Shown piece after piece: positions 56,740 through 64,000 of a stretch of 64,000 bases of DNA. The position numbers and the translations under genes are program-made. The DNA comes from Bagarius yarrelli. Taxonomy: Eukaryota; Chordata; Actinopteri; Siluriformes; Sisoridae. The notes under the pieces were generated by a model. That model was not told where the DNA came from and did no database searches. It was given only the letters and a program-made list of their open reading frames with translations. Location of the stretch: assembly GCA_005784505.1 (NCBI GenBank), contig VCAZ01000005.1, positions 5,001 to 69,000 on the forward strand, given 5' to 3'. Every line of letters begins with the position of its first letter. Position 1 is the stretch's first letter.

Positions 56740-57476
56740 GCTCAAATAGAAAAGCCTGTAATTATTAGTGACAGCCAGACGAGTGTTAGCATTGATGGAG
56801 GCGTGTTTTCCAGCTCTGTGGCTCCGTCCGCTGATCACAGACGGAAGGTGGAGTGTTGAGTTGCGTAATAGCTTTTAGTGACTGACGGGAATCTGACCAC
56901 TACGAGTCTCCCAACATGCCTCAATGCCTTCAGGACAAGCTCCATGTCTCTATCTGTGTCTATCTGCGTGTCTCTTTATCTCCCTCTTTCCTAGCCCGGC
57001 TCTCTGCTTCAGAACCATGTAAGACTTTTTGTCCTAGAGGTGTTTTGCGCACCAGTTCTGTCTGAAGCATATCTTCCCTACAGGTCGCGTCACCTCGGCT
57101 CTGCTTTGCATACAGCTCCATTTCCTTCTTCCTGTTTTCCTTCTGGCCTGCCCGTTGACCCCTTGATGCACTCTGACTCCGCCCACCCGAGCTAATCACC
57201 TGAGCTAAACTCGGCAGTTTGGCTCCTGCATCCGGAAGGATTCCACCCAGGAGCTAATGCAAGCATGTCTGATTAGTCACAGGACAGCAAATGTCAACAA
57301 ATCTCTGGTTAAGACTGTTAAATGACTGCTATTTAAATGCGATTTACTTTGTAATCAGAGGACAGCTTAAATCGAGGAGTGAGGAATGAGTCATCCCGGT
57401 TCAAAGAGTCTGGATCAGGTTGTTGGATAAAAGGGGAGAACTTTGCGTAACAGCACGGAAACTTTTTTAAGTGTTT
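56735..57476. other. No recognised feature
   Basis: Intron 3 DNA of moderate G+C. No exon or element is identified. The minus-strand 79-codon frame at 56960-57199 has no known similarity. Confidence 0.4.
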
Positions 57477-57778
57477 TATCCATCCGTCTATACCTGCTGG
57501 GGTCTATGCCAGCTGTCATAGGGTGAAAGGCAGGGGTCACCCTGGACAGGTCATCAGTCCATTGCAGGGCCACACAATCACTCCTATAGGCAATTTAGTC
57601 TTACCAATCAACCAAACAGACATGTTTCTGGACTGTGGAAACCGGAGAACCCGGAATAAACCCACGTGAGCACGGAGAGAACATGCAAACTCCACACAGA
57701 AAGACCCCTGCTGGGGATATGAACCTGGAACCTTCCTGCTGTGAGGCTACAGTGCTAAACACTAAGCCACCTTTCTGC
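57477..57778 (-). mobile_element. SINE-B, full length with small deletions
   Basis: Reverse tail TTATCCATCCGTCTATACCT, CAGTCCATTGCAGGGCCACA, CATGCAAACTCCACACAGAA, and head end ACTAAGCCACCTTTCTGCTC. Confidence 0.9.
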
Positions 57779-58614
57779 TCATGAAAAGCTTTATCATTGC
57801 ATCAAACCATTTTATTGATCGATTGATTAATTGAAATATCCATTCATCAGAATACAGTCCATTTGGAATTGCTATGTGTGTGTGTGCATGGTCTCCTGCA
57901 TTAGCTCTTAACCTGCGGGTCTTGACCCTGCAGAGGGTGGCAAAGATGAAGCACGGTGGAGGCGCAAAAAGACTTTTATTTTGATTGAGTATCAAAATGC
58001 AGGCCTAATAATGAATATTTATTATTATATTATTTCCTAACAAATAATATATTGCAAATTTGCAATAAAAACACTGGCTAATGAAAGTGGTCACATGGGC
58101 TTAGCAATTTGCATTTACAGCTGGACTGTTGATTACGTTTATAGTTTACAATTGTTTCTTTTAACACGTAACAATTGAGTAAATTGAGTAACATTTGTAT
58201 GTAACCATGACACTATATGTACAATAGTAATAATTTAGTGAAATGAGTATTGGGTGAATAGTATTCTCACCGAACACTCTGTGTTCCCGGGATTGACTCT
58301 GGTTCTACCACATACCTGATCAGGATAAAGCTCTCACTGTGCTCATACAACTAACGGTGCCTGTTTATCTGCAAACATGACCCCGGAGACTGTGTGTTCT
58401 TGGCAATGCTAAAACAATGTTATATTAAAGTAAATAAATCAATAATAACAAAATGAAGCCGGACACAGACTCGATCCCTGCTGCTTTTTTGTTAGCTGGA
58501 GACTTTCAGCGTGGTTCAGTTTTCGGGTAAATGATTTTTGCTCGCAGGTTCTGGCACTCGAGTGACGCCGTAGTGGACTAATAATCGAGAAAGGAAGAGA
58601 GATTGTGGAGTGTG
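57779..58614. other. No recognised feature
   Basis: Intron 3 non-coding DNA. Confidence 0.4.
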
Positions 58615-58800
58615 ATTAGCTCATTCTCTAGTGCAACTGGTTAAGGTTATGGGTTGTTGATCACAGGATCATGGTTCAAGCCACACCAATGCCAAGATGC
58701 CACTGTTGGGCCCTTAGGCAAGGCTCCCAAGCCTCCCTTTTCCATATTATGGCTAATACTACACTCTGGGATTTGTAACCCAAATGACATTTATTCAGCA
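58615..58800 (+). mobile_element. Diverged SINE-A-like copy
   Basis: AGTGCAACTGGTTAAGGTTA (A-box region), GGTTCAAGCCACACCAA (B-box region) and CCACTGTTGGGCCCTTAGGC (core) are recognisable. The tail is replaced by less familiar sequence. Confidence 0.65.
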
Positions 58801-59025
58801 AACTAGAGTTTGACTTTATAGTAGATCATATGATGTAATACACATCGGAGCAGTAATTTTTAGGAGGATTTATGTGTCATATCACATGACCGCGTTCAGC
58901 ATTTATGCTTCCATTCATCGCCGGCTTTTCCCAGTCGCTTGCATTTTATTGAGCGTGAAAAATTGGACAGATTAAAAAAAAAAAAAAAGAAAGAAAATAA
59001 TCACTTACTGTTTCCTTTTTTTAAG

Positions 59026-59097
59026 CATGCTTCAAAATAACCAGCTGAAGACGGTTCCCAGTGCTGCACTCAAGAACCTCCACGCTCTCCAGTCTCT
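59026..59097 (+). CDS. lgr4: lgr4 exon 4: leucine-rich repeat
   Basis: A 72-nt exon between TTTTTTTAAG and GTAAGT, phase 2 on both sides, giving residues 112-135. MLQNNQLKTVPSAALKNL matches the LGR4 group (QLKTVPS). The acceptor has a TTAAG end rather than the commoner CAG, with a good pyrimidine tract. A short AC repeat begins 8 nt after the exon. The next exon, expected to begin with RLDAN-like sequence, is not found before 64000. Confidence 0.95.
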
Positions 59098-59998
59098 GTA
59101 AGTAACACACACACACATGCTTATTACAAACACAGCTAATCTAAACACCTATTTAAATGGGCAGAGTTGTGTATTTTGTGTATTTACAGCCGGCTCGCTG
59201 TATTAGCACGGTACTTGGTTTTATGGATTCAGGTGTGTTTGAATGTGAGAGCTAGACCAGCTGTGTATTTAGAAAAAAAAAACCCATTTCTCTTCCGTTA
59301 TCACCTCTGCAGATCCCACCCCCACTCCCTTCCCTGCTCACTTGGTTTTTTATTGCAGCTGTGTGTCCCCGCGGGGCTGAGGCCAGCGCTCCGGACCTGA
59401 AGTAATGCATTCTGGCATAGACACTTGGCCCGGTTTTTAGATCAAGATTCTTCGAACAATCTGTACATCAACACGCCTTCTGCCCTTAAGCACTGTCTCG
59501 TCTGGGTGGAGGGATAGACAGCTAGAGAGACAGACAAAGAGACAGTTACCTTTATAGATCCATTTATACACATTTTACCCGGATGTCAAATATATCACAG
59601 CAAAAAAAAAAAACCCAAAACATTGACATGTTCACATTCCAGCGCAACCTTTAGTCCCAAACACATTCACGTCACATCACTTGCACTAGATTACATGCTG
59701 AAAGCTTTTTGCGTCACTCGTGCGATGTTTTTAATCGTAAGACATAAACTGATTGTCTGATACAACAGGCGTGTCACTAAGCGTCATGTGATTTTTTTAC
59801 GCTAGTCGAACTTTCCCAGAACGTGCGATCGAGTTGACATCTCATCGCACATTAAGCGCCATTCGCTTCGCCTGGCTCGACTTCGCCTTTTTACATCTTT
59901 GTGTTGGCTTGTAATCTATTTAATCCACTCGCACGAATAATTAAATTAGCATTTGGTGTGAACACAGCATTACTGGTGTATTAGCGCATATTCGCTTC

Positions 59999-60256
59999 CA
60001 GTCTTTAACCAATTAGCAATCTGCCACTGCTAATATAGTTTAAGTTCCATGAGCAGCACTACTGATTCTGAAGGCTTTGGGCAGATTGACATGGCAGCAA
60101 ATTGACTCTGAAATCTGATTGGACAAAAAAAAACGTCCACATACACGTACTAGAAGTAGTGCAGCAAAAGAAATAGTATGAAATAAAGAGAAAACACTGT
60201 TTAAAATAAATTAATACAATTGAATGGAACAAATATTAGAATTTAGGTTGTAAATG
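59999..60256 (+). repeat. Interspersed repeat R1, copy 2
   Basis: Direct match to 353-609, with small indels. Confidence 0.75.
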
Positions 60257-60429
60257 CACTTTTAAACATGTTGTTCTAGGTAGCCGATCATGTAGCATTA
60301 TTCATATCAGGCCACGAGCACCCTGAAGCACCCTGACAGCCCATCCTGAGGAGATTTACTCCTCTAATCCGCTTAAAATTCGCTAAAGATTAAGATCTAC
60401 TACTTATAAAGGAATAACACTTCATTATT

Positions 60430-60789
60430 TTGTCCATTTATTGTTTCTTTCCAGATTGTGGACCATTCCGAAAAAAAAGGTTAGGTCATGTTAGCACTCG
60501 TATTATGACGACTGCAAGCAGTCAGTCGTCCCTTCATCTGCTTTTTTCTGTTCTTCCTCTTAAAGTTAATAAAACAAGAACGCAGCTTGTCATGTTTCAG
60601 GGAAACCATAAAGCCTTCACTCCCGAAACTTCTCTCAGCGTTACAGCCTCTAGGTTTTACAAAGTGCTGACACAGGAGACTCCTGCTAAGCCTGCCTTCA
60701 TGCAGATTGCCAATTCACCATATCAACTATTAAATACTCCGTCAAATGAAGATCCTATTTATGTCGATGTAGAAACAACAGTGTATTAA
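60430..60789 (+). other. Unassigned 119-codon open frame with tyrosine motifs
   Basis: I do not recognise this frame. It could be a terminal exon: TTTCTTTCCAG ends at 60454, and from there the frame is open to a TAA at 60787-60789. Near the C-terminus are SPYQLL (ITIM-like; Tyr98 if counted from 60430), then nine residues, then YVDV (Tyr111), and a final Tyr119. YxxL-x9-YxxV resembles an ITAM of a leukocyte receptor tail. There is no upstream receptor exon in sight, no polyadenylation signal close by, and it lies inside lgr4 intron 4 on the same strand. It may be a transposed fragment, a retrocopy piece or chance. Confidence 0.2.
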
Positions 60790-60847
60790 AACGTTTCAAT
60801 TAATATAAACCTTTTTAACCGATTGTAAGACAAGAAAAATACATTTG

Positions 60848-61710
60848 GGGATGAATGGATAGAAATGTGTGTGGATAAAAGGACAAGTGGAAGAAATATT
60901 GCCTTGGATGGTGGATAGAAAGGTAGATAAGTGAACAGATAAGTGGATGGATAGTTGGATGAAAAAATGTGTGGATTTATCTTTGGTTGGATAGATAAAA
61001 AAATAGGGGGTTTGGTAGATAGATGGGTGAGTAGATAAGTAGATGGATGATTGATGAATCAATTGCAAGGGTGAATTCATGGATGGTTGGATAAATGGGT
61101 GGCATGGGTGGATAAAAAATTGGTGGTTTAGTAGATAAGTAAATAAATTAGTGTATGGATAGTTGGATGTATCTATGGATGGTTGGATACATGGTGGGAT
61201 AGATAGGGCATGGGTGGATAGAAAGATTGGCCATTTGGTAGATAGATGGGTGAGTAGATAAGTGAATGGATGATTGATAAATGGATTGCATGGGTGGATG
61301 CATGGGTGGTTGGATACATAGGGCATGGGTGGATAGGAAATTTGTGGTTTAGTAGATAAGTTAATAAATTAGTGGATAGATGGTTGAGTGTATCAATGGA
61401 TGGATGTATAAATGGATGGATGGATGGATAGATAGACGATTGGATAGATAGGGTATGGCTGGATGGAAAATGGGTGGTTTGGTAGATAGATGGGTGAGTG
61501 AATGGATATGTGAATTGCTGGTTGGATGAATAGGTGGATTGATAAATAGATGGATAGATCGCTCGGTAGCGGCGGGTGGTTTTGTAGATGGACTGGCAGG
61601 TAGATAAGTGAATGGATAGGTGGATTGATGGATAGTTGGATAAACGGGTAGATGAGTGACTGGTTAGAGGGATGTGTGGTTGGATAGAGAGATATAGGGA
61701 TGTATAAGGA
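60848..61710. repeat. TGGA-type minisatellite with ~225-240 bp higher-order repeat
   Basis: Degenerate tetranucleotide array (GGAT, GATA, GGTT). Longer blocks such as GGTAGATAGATGGGTGAGTA recur at about 61014, 61237 and 61479 (last one diverged). The 176-codon minus frame across it (rich in His, Pro, Ser, Ile) is a repeat artefact. Confidence 0.9.
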
Positions 61711-62801
61711 AAGTGTAAGGAAAAGTAAAGAAGCGAGATTTGGAGCTAAGGAGTCCCACAGGAATGTGTTTCCCCTGTCGGCTGGTTACTGCAGTCAGGA
61801 TGCTTTTTAATTACAGTGCCATGAGCGCAGCCTGCAGCATTCTCTCGCTCCGAAAGCACAGGAAGCTCACTACACTACTCTTCCTTCCAATCCCACACTC
61901 ATTTCATCCTTTCTGCTTCAATCAGCAAGTCGCCAGGGTCCGGTGCACTTCAAAGCCTCCGCCATGGGCTTCTGCTAGTGCGCCAGGGGGCTCCTGCGCT
62001 ACTGCGGGGAAAATTCGCAAGTCGTTTGAAGCCACTCGCTGTTCTTGGCACAGCAGCTTCCTAAACCACAGTCCTAATTACGCAGCCAGCTGTACTTTAA
62101 AATTGTTGCTCATTTCACATAGCGTGAAATAAGGATTTGTTGCTTGGAAAGTCAATATTGTGACAAGAAGGCAGTTACCTTAGTTTAAACGGTATTCATA
62201 AGGGATGCTAAGAAAATGATGGATAAAAGAAAAGTTTGCTATTTCTAAAAGAATGTGCCTTTGGTTGTTTTGTCTGCCTTGCACACAAGTGTATATGCAA
62301 GCGTGTTTATAATGTGTGTGTGTGTGTGTGAGAAGAACATGTCTAGATTTGTTCCTTGTGCACAAACTGCTTTTTCAGCAGTTGCTAGCTGATGTTCATC
62401 TCTCCATTCAAAATCAGCCCTTGAATCTAAATTCGAGTCATGTTTTTCTTCGTAAAACATAAAATACAGAAATCCTGGCTTTCTGCAACAACACCCGGGG
62501 GCTACTATCAGTTTATTTATCAGTTCTAAACAAGCTGGTCGAGATGTGTACTTCCCTAGATGTGAAGTATTCGTAATTGTGCCTGGGGTTAGCAAGTGAG
62601 CCCGAGTTCATGTCCAGTGCAGGTGTCACTGAGATCATCGCTCACTTAAAGACAACAAATAACTCATAAAGGTTCTGTCGAAAAGCATGCATTAATCAAA
62701 CACTCACACCAACACCGCACCAGCGCACCTGCATGCACATACTTTCTTTGGCACACGCCATATTTTCCCAGAAGGCTCCGGTAAGAAACAGGACGTGGCA
62801 G
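61711..62801. other. No recognised feature
   Basis: Intronic DNA with a GT tract near 62313-62331. Frames at 61740-62132 (+) and 62245-62595 (-) show no known similarity. Confidence 0.4.
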
Positions 62802-63734
62802 TTGGGGCTGTGTAAAAAAAAACTATATTGATACAGCTAACTATCGCAATATTTTTTCCGATAGTTTGTAGCTATTCTAATCTCTAGTAGCGATACATTA
62901 GGACTGGACGATTAATCAATAAATCATCGAAAGCGAAATAGAATACAGTAGAATAGAATCAAACTTTATTGTCATTGTTAAGAACAACGAAATGCAGTTT
63001 AGCATCTCTTCAATTGCACAGTGTTTTAATGTTGTTAATTATCACATTTAATCCATTAAACTAGAAGTTTAATTTCATAAAGTACAAGGATTTCTTTATA
63101 AAAGTCTACAAATCTCGTCTCGTCTCATTCTCGAGAACCCTGTCTTGTGGGATGTCTCGTCATACCCCTAATGTATAAATATTAAAAATATAATTACACT
63201 AAGGTAGTGCAGTGAGATAGCGCAAAATGTTATAGTGCAGTATGGTAATGTAATGAGGGAGGGATTATTGCACTTTGTTAGGTAGGGGTTTATTGCACCC
63301 ACGTAATTATTTCTATTTTTTTACCCCTTAAAAACATACTACCATGTGTGAAGTCAATAAAAAGTGAAGACACAGTAAACTGTAAAGACAAAAGAAATCT
63401 TAAATTAACAATAAGGAGAAAAAAAAGGGTTCATTAATCGTAATCGAGGTAAACGGTTCAATTAATCGCGGTTTAAATTTTAATCATATCGTCCAGCCCT
63501 AAAATAAACTGATTTACATTTACGTTAATATTTACTTAAAACTCTCAGTGTGTGTGAAACGACTTCCTGTAGTTGTTTTTAACACACACGGTCATTGTCT
63601 AACAAGGATGGTGAACAAAATTAGGACACCACCGGCTTTGTATTTGTTGTATTTTTAGCTATTTGTGTATATTGCAATATGTATTGTGTTGCATATCGTT
63701 ACCCATGTATCATATCGCCGATACACAACCCTAA
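62802..63734. mobile_element. ATATCG-type MITE interrupted by another element
   Basis: The outer ends TTGGGGCTGTGTA and, inverted, TTAGGGTTGTGTA match at 11 of 13 positions. The left 95 bp and the part from about 63502 align with the uninterrupted copy at 19802-20005, showing that 62900-63503 is an insertion. Confidence 0.75.
62900..63503. mobile_element. Second MITE nested in the first, itself carrying a retroposon-like tail
   Basis: Ends AGGACTGGACGATTAATC and, inverted, AGGGCTGGACGATATGATTA. Just inside the left end, on the minus strand, TGCATTTCGTTGTTCTTAAC then AATGACAATAAAGTTTGATT has the form of a retroposon 3' end. CTCGTCTCGTCTCATTCTCG near 63116 looks like yet another element end. 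Confidence 0.65.
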
Positions 63735-64000
63735 TGCAAGTCTTCCTACAAAAACACTGTTTAACCAAGATTAAAAAATGGCTTTGAAAAAGTCTGTTAA
63801 TCCACGCAGGTTGTGTTTGTGTTTACTCAGTGGAGGATGTGGCTACTGATTAGGCAAAAGCCTTAAGGCTTGTACACTCGACTTACTGATAAAGATTAGT
63901 GTGAACTGAAGCGTGGGAACATTTCACTAAACTCCTAAATGTCACCGATATATATAAACGTCACGGAAATATAAGCAAATGTCAAATCCCAACTAATGTA
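63735..64000. other. No recognised feature
   Basis: Intronic DNA to the window end. No exon 5 of lgr4 is seen. Confidence 0.45.

Larger units (their letters stand above)
59098..64000 (+). other. lgr4: lgr4 intron 4, incomplete
   Basis: Starts with GTAAGT at 59098 and runs past the window end. It contains the elements listed below, and 59118-59998 shows nothing definite. Text at 59700-59968 (GCGTCACTCGTGCGAT, then CGCACGAATAATTAAATTAG and TTTGGTGTGAACACAGCA) has the feel of a decayed fish MITE. Confidence 0.8.

Noticed and set aside
60796..61326. 176-codon minus-strand frame
   Set aside because: Translation of the TGGA-type minisatellite.
61740..62132. 130-codon frame with several Cys
   Set aside because: No recognisable domain, no flanking splice sites matched to lgr4, ordinary intronic composition.
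59098..64000. Search for lgr4 exon 5 (RLDAN... repeat)
   Set aside because: No 72-nt phase-2 exon with such a sequence is seen. The exon must lie beyond the window.

Overview
This window reads as nuclear DNA from a teleost fish. Gene content is sparse. Interspersed tRNA-derived SINEs, Tc1/mariner and hAT-type transposon relics, an L2-type LINE fragment and very long simple-sequence and minisatellite arrays occupy much of it. The particular SINE families (a tRNA-like head followed by a tail like those of L2/RSg-1 LINEs) suggest an otophysan fish such as a catfish or characiform. That placement is an inference from repeat style, not a proof.

Only one real protein-coding gene is supported: the 5' part of lgr4, the R-spondin receptor LGR4, on the + strand. 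Exon 1 (signal peptide plus cysteine-rich LRRNT cap, ending at 13502) sits in a CpG-rich block. Three further exons (49386-49457, 56622-56693, 59026-59097) are each exactly 72 nt, phase 2 on both sides, and encode one 24-residue leucine-rich repeat each. Introns 1 to 3 are about 35.9, 7.2 and 2.3 kb. Intron 4 runs off the end of the window, and the rest of the LRR domain and the seven-helix domain lie beyond it.

Layout: 1-12.7 kb is upstream DNA with an inverted pyrimidine/purine minisatellite (1.4-3.0 kb), a 56-bp minisatellite with two SINEs inserted in it (4.7-6.2 kb), a tandemly amplified SINE head (7.2-7.7 kb) and small inverted-repeat elements. 12.78-13.5 kb is the putative promoter and exon 1. 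13.5-49.4 kb is intron 1: a head-to-tail SINE pile-up, a 1.6-kb AT-rich 42-bp minisatellite, a purine-rich minisatellite next to a broken but nearly full-length Tc1 element (36454-38042), an L2-type LINE fragment (41.2-42.5 kb) and a 0.5-kb AGAT tract. 49.5-64 kb holds exons 2-4 and introns with a hAT-like element carrying Tc1 transposase remains, a purine-rich tandem repeat, a TGGA-type minisatellite and nested inverted-repeat elements at 62.8-63.7 kb.

I found no convincing new biological system. The observations I rate highest are CA/GT repeats lying within about 13 nt of a splice site of all three in-frame LRR exons, an upstream mini-ORF whose stop overlaps the lgr4 start, three head-to-head SINE pairs with similar spacing, the nested elements near the right end, and an unexplained 119-codon frame with an ITAM-like tyrosine pair inside intron 4.
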